Assembly (NCBI GenBank): GCA_017882935.1
Contig: JADGOP010000074.1
Location: 1-8,823, forward strand
Source: Actinomycetota bacterium
Lineage (GTDB): Bacteria; Actinomycetota; Acidimicrobiia; Acidimicrobiales; Iamiaceae
Reading direction: 5' to 3'
Length of the DNA: 8,823 bases
Within the stretch, counting starts at the first letter, position 1, and each line of letters starts with the position of its first letter. The translations under genes and the position numbers were made by a program. Under the pieces are notes generated by a model. That model did not search any database. It worked only from the letters and a program-made list of their open reading frames with translations, and was not told where the DNA came from. Positions 1 to 6,640 of this stretch are shown in pieces.

Positions 1-16
1 GTCTCGGCCCTTACCT

Positions 17-40
17 GACACTTGCGTTGTGAAAAGTGTC
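17..40. promoter_or_regulatory. Inverted repeat upstream of nfuA, candidate SufR-type operator
   Basis: A perfect 7-bp inverted repeat, GACACTT (17-23) and AAGTGTC (34-40), is separated by 10 nt. Inside it, positions 18-32 read ACACT-TGCGT-TGTGA. From memory, this matches the ACACT-N5-TGTGA site reported for mycobacterial SufR, the Fe-S-sensing repressor of the suf operon. It lies about 28 nt upstream of the nfuA -10 element, and nfuA encodes an Fe-S cluster carrier, so the context fits. It could instead serve a divergent gene to the left of the window. There is no T-run after the repeat, so it does not look like an intrinsic terminator. The regulator assignment is inference. Confidence 0.45.
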
Positions 41-67
41 GGCCGTGGGGTCGCGGCACCGCAGAGG

Positions 68-73
68 TAGCCT
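68..73 (+). promoter_or_regulatory. Candidate -10 element of nfuA (leaderless or near-leaderless)
   Basis: TAGCCT fits the actinobacterial TANNNT -10 pattern and ends 8 nt before the ATG at 82. Transcription would then start at or next to the start codon. A purine-rich AGAGGT lies at 63-68 but is 13 nt from the ATG, which is far for a ribosome binding site. I see no convincing -35 hexamer. Confidence 0.35.
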
Positions 74-81
74 GGCGGGCG

Positions 82-699
82 ATGGAAGCCCCTGTCGTCA
101 CTCCTGTCCTCGCCGTCACCGATCGTGCGGTCCAAACCATCCTCGGGCTGCGCGCGGCCGAGGACGGCGCCGAGGGCCTCGGCCTCTGGATCGAGGTCAC
201 GGGGGTCCGTGGCTCCGACTACGCCTACGACCTGTCGTTCGAGCCCCTCGAGAACGCCGAGCCCACCGACTCGGTGTACGCCCAGGGCGAGCTCACCGTC
301 ATCATCCCCGCCGGCAGCGTCGACGCGCTCAGCGGCGCCACGCTCGACATGCCCGAGACCGAGGGGCAGAGCGGCCTGGTGCTGCGCAACCCCAACAAGC
401 CCGACCCGCTCGCCGGGCTCGACCTCGACCTCACCGGCGACCTCGCCGAGCAGGTCACGCTCCTCGTCGAGAAGGTCATCAACCCCTCGCTCGACGCGCA
501 CGGCGGCTTCGTCGAGGTGCTCGGCGTCGAGGGCACCCGGGTCTTCGTGAAGATGGGCGGCGGGTGCCAGGGCTGCGCGGTCAGCGCCATGACCCTGCGC
601 GACGGCATCGACCGCACCATCCGCGAGCACATCCCCGAAGTCACCGAAGTGGTCGACGCCACCGACCACGACGCCGGCGAGAACCCCTTCTACACCTGA
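82..699 (+). CDS. nfuA: NfuA-like Fe-S cluster carrier (A-type-like domain plus NifU C-terminal domain)
   Basis: Predicted cytosolic carrier that holds a 4Fe-4S cluster and passes it to apo-enzymes. The protein has 205 residues from the ATG at 82, close to E. coli NfuA (191). Residues about 8-105 resemble an A-type (HesB/IscA) fold but contain no cysteine, as in the degenerate N-terminal domain of NfuA. Residues about 118-190 form the NifU-like domain with the motif GGGCQGCAVS; C162 and C165 form the CxxC that binds the cluster across a dimer. ATG 82 was chosen over an upstream in-frame TTG at 22 because the extra 20 residues are not Nfu-like and cross the putative operator and -10 element. 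The gene is monocistronic here and convergent with dxs, with 12 nt between stop codons. An operator-like dyad upstream suggests Fe-S-responsive control. Confidence 0.9.
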   Translation: MEAPVVTPVLAVTDRAVQTILGLRAAEDGAEGLGLWIEVTGVRGSDYAYDLSFEPLENAEPTDSVYAQGELTVIIPAGSVDALSGATLDMPETEGQSGLVLRNPNKPDPLAGLDLDLTGDLAEQVTLLVEKVINPSLDAHGGFVEVLGVEGTRVFVKMGGGCQGCAVSAMTLRDGIDRTIREHIPEVTEVVDATDHDAGENPFYT

Positions 700-711
700 G
701 CCCGGTCGGGG

Positions 712-2607
712 TCAGGGCCCGACGAGCCGGCGCACCTCGGCCTCGAGGCCGTCGGCGTCGAGGCCCAGGTCGTGCAAGATCGCCGCGGGCGTGCCCTGCG
801 TGAGGAAGCGCTGGGGCGTGCCGAGGACGCGCACGTAGGGCGGGCGGGCCGCGCCGGCGACCATGGCAGCGGTTGCCACCTCGTCGGCGAGCCGGGAGCC
901 CACGCCGCCCTCGCGCAGGCCGTCCTCGATGCTGACCACCAGGTCGTGTCGCGCGGCGTCGGCCACCAGCGCGGGGTCGAGCGGCTGCACGACCCGCGGG
1001 TCCCACACCGTGCACGCGATGCCGTCGGCGGCCAGCCGCTCGGCGGCGACGGTGGCCGCGGCCAGCATCTTGCCGACGCCGACGAGGCACACGCGGGCCG
1101 CGTCGTCGGCGCGCACGAGTCGCGCCGAGAGCCCGTGGCCGACCTCGTTCTCGGGGACGACGGGAGCAGCCGTCCGGGGCCAACGGATGGCGACCGGGCC
1201 GTCGGTGATGTCGAGGGCGTCGTGGAGCATCTGCTGCAGCTCCTGGTACGACGACGGCGCGAACACCGTCATGCCCGGCACCTTGGCGAGCAGCACCATG
1301 TCGAGCACCCCGTGGTGCGAGGCACCGTTCTCGCCGGTGATGCCCGCCCGGTCGATGGCGAAGACCACAGGAGCCGCGTGCAGGCCCGCGTCGAACATGC
1401 ACTGGTCGAACGCCCTCGTGAGGAACGTGGAGTAGATCGCCACCACGGGTCGCAGGCCGCCCATGGCCATGCCGGTGGCGGCGGTGACCGCGTGCTGCTC
1501 GGCGATGCCGACGTCGATCAGGCGGTCGGGGAAGCGGTCGCCGAACGGGAGCAGGCCCGTGGAGCCCGGCATGGCGGCGGTGATGGCCACCACCTCGGGC
1601 CGGGTCTCGGCCTCCTTGATGATGGCTTCGGAGAAGGCGCCCGTGTACGAGGGTGGGCCGCCGGTGGCGTGGGTGGGACCCGTCTCGGGGTCGAACACCG
1701 AGGTGTCGTGGAGGCGCTGCTCGTCGTCCTGCTCGGCCGGCGGGTAGCCGCGGCCCTTCTGGGTGAGCACGTGGACCACGATCGGGCCCTCGTCGTACTC
1801 GGCGGCGTTGCGGAGCGCGCGCTCGAGGCCCTCGAGGTCGTGGCCGTCGAAGGGGCCGGAGTAGCGCACCCCGAGCGCCTCGAAGAACACCGGCGGCTCG
1901 AGCATCTCGCGGAGGCCGGCCACCGCGCCCTCGAGGCCCCAGGCGAGGTGATCACCGAACACGGGCACCTCGCGCACCATCTTCTGGAGGCGCGCCCGCT
2001 GTCGGAGGTAGGCCGGGTTGAGGCGGAGCCGGGCCACGCTGTCGGTGAGCTTCGACACGGTCGGTGCGTAGGAGCGGCCGTTGTCGTTGAACACGATGAT
2101 GGCCCGCTGGCCGCTGTGGCCGAGGTTGTTGAGGGCCTCGTAGGCCATGCCGCCGGTCATGGCCCCGTCGCCGATGACCGCGACGACGCGCCGGTCGGAG
2201 CGCTGGGCGCGCTCCATGGCCACCGAGAGGCCGTGGGCGTAGCTCAGGCTGGTGGAGGCGTGGCTGTTCTCGATCCAGTCGTGCGGCGACTCGCCGCGGC
2301 TCGGGTAGCCCGAGAGGCCGCCCGCCTGGCGCAGTCCGGTGAACCCGGCCTGGCGCCCGGTGAGGAGCTTGTGCACGTAGGCCTGGTGGCCCGTGTCCCA
2401 GAGCAGGATGTCGTCGGGCGACGAGAAGACCCGGTGCAGCGCGATGGTGAGCTCGACCGCGCCCAGGTTCGACCCGAGGTGCCCGCCCGTGGCGGACACC
2501 GCCTTGACCACGAACGCCCGGATCTCGCTCGACAGCGCGTCGAGCTGGGGATACGTGAGCCGTCGGAGGTCGGCCGGGCTGCTGATCGTGTCCAGGAGCT
2601 GGGGCAC
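712..2607 (-). CDS. dxs: 1-deoxy-D-xylulose-5-phosphate synthase (DXS)
   Basis: Thiamine-diphosphate enzyme that condenses pyruvate with glyceraldehyde 3-phosphate to DXP, the first step of the MEP isoprenoid pathway, in the cytosol. It has 631 residues from GTG 2607 (E. coli has 620). Visible motifs are GGHLGSNLG with H43, the ThDP/Mg motif GDGAMTGG (from residue 146), the actinobacterial NDNGRSYAP, GIAEQHAVT with catalytic E370, YSTF with Y392, H431, and RWPR with R478. From E370 on, the numbering coincides with E. coli. Oddity: the conserved Asp of GxDGxxH (E. coli D427) is Asn here (GENGASHHG, codon AAC). GTG 2607 was chosen because the family N-terminus (LLDTI-SPADLR) begins right after it and AAGGAG lies 4 nt upstream. 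An in-frame ATG at 2706 would add 33 non-family residues. The next gene upstream is a broken permease, so dxs probably has its own promoter in the 112-nt gap. Confidence 0.95.
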   Translation of the reverse strand: MPQLLDTISSPADLRRLTYPQLDALSSEIRAFVVKAVSATGGHLGSNLGAVELTIALHRVFSSPDDILLWDTGHQAYVHKLLTGRQAGFTGLRQAGGLSGYPSRGESPHDWIENSHASTSLSYAHGLSVAMERAQRSDRRVVAVIGDGAMTGGMAYEALNNLGHSGQRAIIVFNDNGRSYAPTVSKLTDSVARLRLNPAYLRQRARLQKMVREVPVFGDHLAWGLEGAVAGLREMLEPPVFFEALGVRYSGPFDGHDLEGLERALRNAAEYDEGPIVVHVLTQKGRGYPPAEQDDEQRLHDTSVFDPETGPTHATGGPPSYTGAFSEAIIKEAETRPEVVAITAAMPGSTGLLPFGDRFPDRLIDVGIAEQHAVTAATGMAMGGLRPVVAIYSTFLTRAFDQCMFDAGLHAAPVVFAIDRAGITGENGASHHGVLDMVLLAKVPGMTVFAPSSYQELQQMLHDALDITDGPVAIRWPRTAAPVVPENEVGHGLSARLVRADDAARVCLVGVGKMLAAATVAAERLAADGIACTVWDPRVVQPLDPALVADAARHDLVVSIEDGLREGGVGSRLADEVATAAMVAGAARPPYVRVLGTPQRFLTQGTPAAILHDLGLDADGLEAEVRRLVGP

Positions 2608-2611
2608 ATGG

Positions 2612-2617
2612 CTCCTT
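2612..2617 (-). promoter_or_regulatory. Ribosome binding site deciding the dxs start
   Basis: On the minus strand AAGGAG stands 4 nt before GTG 2607. The spacing is short but the match to the anti-SD is strong, which supports GTG 2607 over ATG 2706. An out-of-frame ATG overlaps the GTG (CATGTG). Confidence 0.6.
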
Positions 2618-2675
2618 GCGAGGGAAGGGTGCCGCGGTCGACAGGAGGCGCGGGGAAGTTCGAGCCCGCAACGCA

Positions 2676-2681
2676 ACGGTA
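2676..2681 (-). promoter_or_regulatory. Candidate -10 element for dxs
   Basis: On the minus strand TACCGT, in the context GGGTACCGTTGCG, fits TANNNT and lies in the gap between the broken permease and dxs. It would give a 5' leader of about 60 nt. No clear -35 partner is visible at 16-18 nt. A GGAAC further upstream is too far for an ECF-type pairing. Weak call. Confidence 0.25.
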
Positions 2682-2719
2682 CCCGCTGAAGAGCCGCGTG
2701 TTCCACGCAGGCGCCGTGG

Positions 2720-3584
2720 TCAGGGCCCTCCCGTGGTGAGCCACAGGGTGACGGTCGCGGCAGCGAGCGCGAGGGGGGTGGAGACCCAGGAGCTGCTCAC
2801 GAACGTCCCGAGCGCGGGCTCGACCCCGTCCTCTCGCACCCGCCGGCGCCACAGCAGCGTGGCGAGCGAGCCGGTGTAGGTGAGGTTCGGGCCGATGTTG
2901 AGGCCGAGCAGGGCGGCGAGGAGCAGCGACACCGGCCGGCCCGCCAGCGCGGGGACCAGCAGCAGCGTGGCGGGGAGGTTGTTGACCAGGTTCGCCAGCA
3001 GGGCCGCGAGCAGCGCGACGCCGAGCATCGCGAGCAGGCCCGAGCCGTGCGGGACGTGGTCGACCAGGGTGTGCCCGAGGCGTTCACCGCCACGACGAAC
3101 CATCCGAGGGCGTCCACGGGTCGGGCGGCGGCCTCGGGCGGACCGACCGCCACCGCCGGCGCAAGGTCGGTCGGCTCCCGGTTCCCTGCCAGCACCACCC
3201 GCACGACCACGGGGGTGAACAGCACCACCGTGGCGTCGAGGCTCAGGACCGACGTGATGACGACCGCCAGCACCGCCACGGCGACGACCGTGCGCCGCTG
3301 CCCCGCACGGCCCGGCAGGCGGCCGCGCCCCAGCAGCGAGCCCGCGGCGTCGAACAGCCCCGCGGCGTCGGCGCCTTCGGCCACCACGAAGATCGCCGCC
3401 AGGAACGCCAGCGTCGGCCACAGCGCGCGCACCTGGTGCCAGCCGCCGACCACGGCTCGAGACCGGTCACCAGCACCAGGGTCGCCGCCGGGACGGCCCA
3501 CACCACCTCTGGCCAGGGCCTCGGCGGTCGGGTGATCAGGTAGAGCAGCGCCGCCAGCACCCCGATGCTGACGGCGGTCTCCAT
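2720..3584 (-). pseudogene. Decayed ArsB/SLC13-type ion or anion permease (two frameshifts, missing middle)
   Basis: Family-like sequence runs through three frames of the minus strand. Frame 1 starts at ATG 3584 and encodes an N-terminal membrane segment ending in VTGLEPWSAA. The frame is lost near 3441/3442. Frame 2 continues with WHQVRALWPTL, AIFVVAEGADAAGLF and the family hallmark LSLDATVVLFTPVV. It is lost near 3085/3086. Frame 3 carries LANLVNNLPATLLLVPAL and GLNIGPNLTYTGSLATLLWRR and ends at TGA 2722-2720. Adding one base at each break restores continuous family sequence (EPWSAAWHQV and WFVVAV-ERLGHTLVDHV). The whole spans about 288 codons against roughly 400-430 in intact ArsB-like permeases. 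The segment after TPVV that normally carries ANAASLLLPVSNLTN is absent. Intact relatives move arsenite or other ions across the inner membrane; the substrate here cannot be told. No arsenic genes flank it. Single-base errors in assembly could explain the frameshifts but not the missing middle. Confidence 0.75.
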
Positions 3585-3640
3585 CCCCAGGTTGTACCCG
3601 GGCCTCGCGCGATCCGACGAGTGGGGCCGTGGCGGCCCGG

Positions 3641-3646
3641 TACGTT
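3641..3646 (+). promoter_or_regulatory. Candidate -10 element of the cyclase gene (leaderless)
   Basis: TACGTT ends 6 nt before ATG 3653, which places the expected transcription start on or beside the A of ATG. No Shine-Dalgarno sequence precedes the ATG, as expected for a leaderless mRNA. The arrangement (GGTA..T, 6-8 nt, ATG) resembles that at nfuA. It lies in the 68-nt divergent gap with the broken permease, where a weaker minus-strand GTACAACCT sits just before ATG 3584. Confidence 0.45.
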
Positions 3647-3652
3647 GGCGCC

Positions 3653-4453
3653 ATGCCCGTCCCCCCGCGCAGCCCACGAGACGTCGGGGCGGGTGCCGTC
3701 GCCACGTTCCGCCGCTCCCTGTCGGAGAAGCTGGCCGAGATCATCCGTCGCGACCCCGAACGTGCCGCGAACGCGGTCGAGGTGGGGCTCATCGACCAGC
3801 GCTGGCTCGACGACCCCACCGACCGTCGCGTCAGCACCGCCACCCCGTTCGAGGTGGTGCAGCGCTTCCTCGAGCGCTCCGTCGAGCAGCGCCCGTCGCT
3901 CATCGGCACGGTGGGGCTCAACACCTTGCAGGTGCTGGCGTTCCACGCCGGCGACGAGGGCCCGGGCACCAGCCAGCCCGTCACGGTGGTGTTCACCGAC
4001 CTCGAGGGCTTCACCGCCTACACCTCGAAGGAGGGCGACGACGCCGCCATCGCCCTGCTCCACGACCACCACCGCGCCATCGGGCCCGTGGTGCGCAGCC
4101 GCGGCGGCCGGGTGGTCAAGCGCCTCGGCGACGGCCTGATGCTGTCGTTCCCCGAGCCCGAGGCCGCGGTCCTCGCGGCGGTGGAGCTGCTCGACACCGC
4201 TCCCGACCCGCTGCGCCTGCGCGCCGGGGTGCACTCGGGTGAGGCGGTCGTGACCGTCGACGACGTCGTGGGTCACGTGGTGAACGTGGCCGCCCGGGTC
4301 ACCGAGGAGGCCGGGGGTGGCGCGGTGCTGGTCACCGCCGACGTGCACGACGCGGTCGGCGACCTGCGGGGCGTCACCTGGGGCAAGGCCAAGCAGGTCC
4401 GCCTCAAGGGCATCCCCGACAAGGTCACGCTGCTGCGGGCGCTGCCTGCCTGA
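3653..4453 (+). CDS. Soluble class III adenylate cyclase with an uncharacterised N-terminal domain
   Basis: Predicted cytosolic enzyme making cAMP from ATP, 266 residues. The catalytic domain spans about residues 108-266 and carries every key residue of a homodimeric class III cyclase. Metal-binding Asp are D116 (VVFTDLEGFT) and D160 (KRLGDGLM). Purine-selecting K156 and D204 point to adenine rather than guanine. Transition-state residues are N211 and R215 (DVVGHVVNVAAR), and the D-N-R spacing of 7 and 4 matches mycobacterial Rv1625c. It is therefore likely active. Residues about 20-95 form a helical-looking region (AEIIRRDPERAANAVEVGLID; FLERSVEQRPSL) that I cannot assign; it has no membrane segment, HAMP or obvious ligand motif and may regulate the enzyme. 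ATG 3653 is preferred over an in-frame GTG at 3629 because of the adjacent -10 element. The stop abuts the convergent PAP2 stop. Confidence 0.88.
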   Translation: MPVPPRSPRDVGAGAVATFRRSLSEKLAEIIRRDPERAANAVEVGLIDQRWLDDPTDRRVSTATPFEVVQRFLERSVEQRPSLIGTVGLNTLQVLAFHAGDEGPGTSQPVTVVFTDLEGFTAYTSKEGDDAAIALLHDHHRAIGPVVRSRGGRVVKRLGDGLMLSFPEPEAAVLAAVELLDTAPDPLRLRAGVHSGEAVVTVDDVVGHVVNVAARVTEEAGGGAVLVTADVHDAVGDLRGVTWGKAKQVRLKGIPDKVTLLRALPA

Positions 4454-4456
4454 TCA
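4451..4456. other. Palindromic abutting stop codons of two convergent genes
   Basis: TGATCA holds the cyclase stop TGA (4451-4453, plus) and the PAP2 stop TGA (4456-4454, minus) with no base between them. There is no room for a terminator between the genes, so each transcript must read into the other gene before ending. Confidence 0.9.
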
Positions 4457-5473
4457 GGCGCCGACGGGCTCGGCGGCGGCGAGCTTGCGGGCGTCGCGCC
4501 GGTCGCTCCAGCGCGACGTGGCCTTGGCGAGCGTCGAGCCCAGCAGGTAGCCCACGCCGAGGGTGACGAGCCCCGCCACCGCGTCGATCCAGTAGTGGTT
4601 GCCCGTGACGAGGATGCAAAAGAACGTCAGCACGGGGTAGAGCGCGACGAGCACCTTGGTCCAGGTGTGGCGCACGCGGGGCACCAGCACGAGCGCGCAC
4701 CACGTGGACCAGCCGATGTGCAGGCTCGGCATGGCGGCGTACTGGTTGGAGACGTTGGCGACGGTGCCCGAGTCGAAGTTCCACAGCCCGCCGTAGCGCA
4801 CCAGCGTGTCGACGATGCCGTAGTGGTGGCACGTGAGGCCGTAGCGCGCGTTGCAGGCCCCGTAGACCACGGTGGCGTCGAGCAGGCGGGGCGGCATGAG
4901 CGAGTAGCCGGCGAAGCCGATGAGCGCGAGCGTGGTGGTGATGGCCGCGGTGTTGCGCCACTTGGCGTAGTGGACCGGGTCGTGCCGGAAGAGCCACACC
5001 AAGGCGATGATCGGCACGATGAAGTGGAACGTGCCGTAGTAGATGTTCCAGAAGCGGATGAAGCCGTGGTGGGGGAGGCTCAGGTACCAGCGCTGCAGGT
5101 GGGGCTCGACGAACAGGCCGAGGGACCGTTCGAACCAGATCACGTCCTTGGCGTGGCCGTAGGCGTGGGCCACGGCCAGCGGGCTCACGTTGATGCCGTG
5201 GGCGCTCCCGTTCGAGCCGAAGGTGTTGCGCACGAACGAGTAGAGGGCGTAGAGGCCGCCGATGTACACCAGCTCGCGCCACCAGCGGAGCCGCCGGCGT
5301 GCCGTGGCGACCTCGTCGGGCGTGCCGGCATGCTCGACGAGTTCCGGCCCGGTGTCGGCGGTGGCGTCGAGGTCGACGTCGAGCGTGGAGTGGACGTGGA
5401 GCGCGGGGGCGGTGGCGCTCGGGTCCTCGGGCTCGTCGTCGGTGACGTCGACCCCGGTGCGCTGGTCGGTCAT
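4454..5473 (-). CDS. PAP2/Aur1-like membrane phosphatase or lipid phosphotransferase
   Basis: Integral membrane protein of 339 residues in the PAP2 superfamily, closest by motif to the Aur1/inositol-phosphotransferase-like branch. Residues 1-65 are acidic and low in complexity, probably a disordered cytoplasmic tail. Membrane segments are likely near 66-84, 142-163, 174-193, 250-265 and 275-312. Active-site motifs are AAMPSLHIGWS with H252 and GNHYWIDAVAG with H293 and D297; the second is the typical nucleophile His and its Asp partner. LMPPRLL (192-198) probably corresponds to the first phosphatase motif. Members dephosphorylate or transfer head groups of polyprenyl or glycerolipid phosphates at the outer membrane leaflet; the substrate is unknown here. 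Its ATG overlaps the stop of the upstream flippase-like gene (ATGA), indicating translational coupling. The same frame stays open upstream to about 6424, but that part is a shadow of the neighbour. Confidence 0.85.
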   Translation of the reverse strand: MTDQRTGVDVTDDEPEDPSATAPALHVHSTLDVDLDATADTGPELVEHAGTPDEVATARRRLRWWRELVYIGGLYALYSFVRNTFGSNGSAHGINVSPLAVAHAYGHAKDVIWFERSLGLFVEPHLQRWYLSLPHHGFIRFWNIYYGTFHFIVPIIALVWLFRHDPVHYAKWRNTAAITTTLALIGFAGYSLMPPRLLDATVVYGACNARYGLTCHHYGIVDTLVRYGGLWNFDSGTVANVSNQYAAMPSLHIGWSTWCALVLVPRVRHTWTKVLVALYPVLTFFCILVTGNHYWIDAVAGLVTLGVGYLLGSTLAKATSRWSDRRDARKLAAAEPVGA

Positions 5474-6579
5474 CGCGCCGCCGCAGGCCGGGCCCCGCGT
5501 CCGCCGCGCGCCACCGCGCCCGTGGGGTGGTCGGTGAACGTCTCGGCCTCGGCCGGCTGCTGCCCGTCGACGTCGGCACCGGCGGCCTGCGCGGCGTCGG
5601 CGTCGCGGCGGTTGCCGAACGCGAACGCCGGTGCCCCGAACAGGCTCACGACGAGCGCCAGGAGGTAGATGAGGATGCCCAGTGCGACGGCCTTGCCGTC
5701 GGGGACGCCGAGTGGGTGCAGGAAGAGCACGAACAGACCTTCGCGGATGCCGAAGCCCGCGATGCTGATGGGCAGCACCTGGACGATGAGCACGGCGGGG
5801 TAGAAGGTGAGCAGCGCGGTGGGCCCGACGGCACTGACACCGAGCGTGCGGGCGGCGCAGTAGGCGGCGAGCACCATGGTGACCTGGTAGCCGAAGCCCC
5901 ACCCGATGATGGTGAGCGCCCGCACCGGGTGGTGCCGCAGGTGCGCGGTGGAGAGGTGCACGGCGGCCGCGAAGCGGCGCCAGCCCTGGGCGTGGCCGAG
6001 GCGCCCGCCGAGGTGGCGGCTGCTCAGGGCGAGCAGCACCATCACCAGCATGACGAGGGTGATGGCCGCGATGACCAGGGCCACGTGCGTGGCCCGGCCG
6101 AGCTTGAGCAGGCCGCGGTTGATGGCGAAGCCGACGAGGATGAGCACGGGCAGCACGAGCCACCCGGTGAGACGCTCGAGCACGACCGAGGCGAAGCTGG
6201 TCGGGCCCTCCTGGGTGTCCTTGCTGAGCCGGGACACCCGCAGCACGTCGCCCCCGACGGTGGACGGCAGCACGTTGCCGACGAAGTGCCCGGCCAGGTA
6301 GTGCTCGACCAGGCGCTTCGAGGGCGGCAGCGGCGTGACCTCGAGCCCCTGCAGCACCGCGCGCCAGCGGAACGAGCACACGATGGTGCCGAAGAAGGTG
6401 ATGGCCAGGGCCAGCGCCAGCCACGAGGCGGTGTGTGCCGACCAGGTCGGGAGGATGGGCTGCTGCGAGCCACCGCCGTGGGGGTGGCTCGTGGAGTTGA
6501 TCTTGTAGGCGAGGTACCCGAGCATGGCCGCGCTGACGGTGATGCGTGCCACCAGCGTGAGCGTCTTCCTCGCGGCCAT
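5470..6579 (-). CDS. Lysylphosphatidylglycerol synthase TM-region / UPF0104 flippase-like membrane protein
   Basis: Polytopic inner-membrane protein of 369 residues, all belonging to the LPG_synthase_TM (YbhN/AglD-like) family; it lacks the C-terminal aminoacyl-transferase domain of MprF. Family motifs are YLAGHFVGNVLPSTVGGDVLR (94-114), VVLERLTGW (132-140) and PISIAGFGIREG (270-281). About eight hydrophobic segments are visible, the first at about 11-26. Such proteins are thought to handle lipids or lipid-linked sugars across the membrane, but few are characterised. The last 45 or so residues are polar and disordered (AEAETFTDHPTG). ATG 6579 was chosen because GGAGAGG (6588-6582) precedes it by 2 nt and GGAG by 5 nt; the upstream in-frame extension to 6708 is not family-like. 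The stop overlaps the PAP2 start by 4 nt (ATGA). The gene is divergent from the lipoprotein gene. Confidence 0.88.
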   Translation of the reverse strand: MAARKTLTLVARITVSAAMLGYLAYKINSTSHPHGGGSQQPILPTWSAHTASWLALALAITFFGTIVCSFRWRAVLQGLEVTPLPPSKRLVEHYLAGHFVGNVLPSTVGGDVLRVSRLSKDTQEGPTSFASVVLERLTGWLVLPVLILVGFAINRGLLKLGRATHVALVIAAITLVMLVMVLLALSSRHLGGRLGHAQGWRRFAAAVHLSTAHLRHHPVRALTIIGWGFGYQVTMVLAAYCAARTLGVSAVGPTALLTFYPAVLIVQVLPISIAGFGIREGLFVLFLHPLGVPDGKAVALGILIYLLALVVSLFGAPAFAFGNRRDADAAQAAGADVDGQQPAEAETFTDHPTGAVARGGRGARPAAAR

Positions 6580-6610
6580 CACCTCTCCAGGCAAGCAGGG
6601 TCGGCCGACG

Positions 6611-6616
6611 ATCCTA
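6611..6616 (-). promoter_or_regulatory. Candidate -10 element for the flippase-PAP2 pair
   Basis: On the minus strand TAGGAT (context GGCGGTAGGATCG) is a good TANNNT match about 31 nt upstream of ATG 6579, leaving a leader of about 25 nt that includes the GGAGAGG ribosome binding site. No clear -35 is present. It lies in the 127-nt divergent gap shared with the lipoprotein gene. Confidence 0.4.
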
Positions 6617-6640
6617 CCGCCGGAAGTGCCCCGCGCAGGG

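Noticed and set aside
28..43. CRP-like site starting TGTGA upstream of nfuA
   Set aside because: The second half site (TCACA expected) matches only two of five bases; the SufR-like reading and the 7-bp dyad explain the sequence better.
22..81. TTG 22 as the start of nfuA
   Set aside because: The added residues are not Nfu-like and the segment overlaps the dyad and the -10 element; ATG 82 fits the family length.
697..720. Terminator hairpin between nfuA and dxs
   Set aside because: Only 4-bp stems (for example CCCG-GT-CGGG) and no T-run on either strand, so there is no basis for calling a terminator.
2690..2710. ECF sigma promoter (GGAAC ... CGTT) upstream of dxs
   Set aside because: The GGAAC to CGTT spacing is about 21 nt, longer than the usual 16-18.
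772..2739. Long plus-strand open frame (655 codons) opposite dxs
   Set aside because: Low-complexity, Arg/Val/His/Gly-rich translation typical of the antisense of a GC-rich gene; the minus-strand DXS has all family motifs.
2720..3421. Minus-strand frame as an independent 233-residue protein
   Set aside because: Only its C-terminal half is permease-like. Its N-terminal half is the out-of-frame reading of the segment that encodes the permease middle in a different frame.
5474..6424. Possible N-terminal extension of the PAP2 protein in its own frame
   Set aside because: The extension is Arg/Ala/Pro-rich noise covering the flippase-like gene, which has clear family motifs in another frame. The ATGA overlap explains the true PAP2 start.
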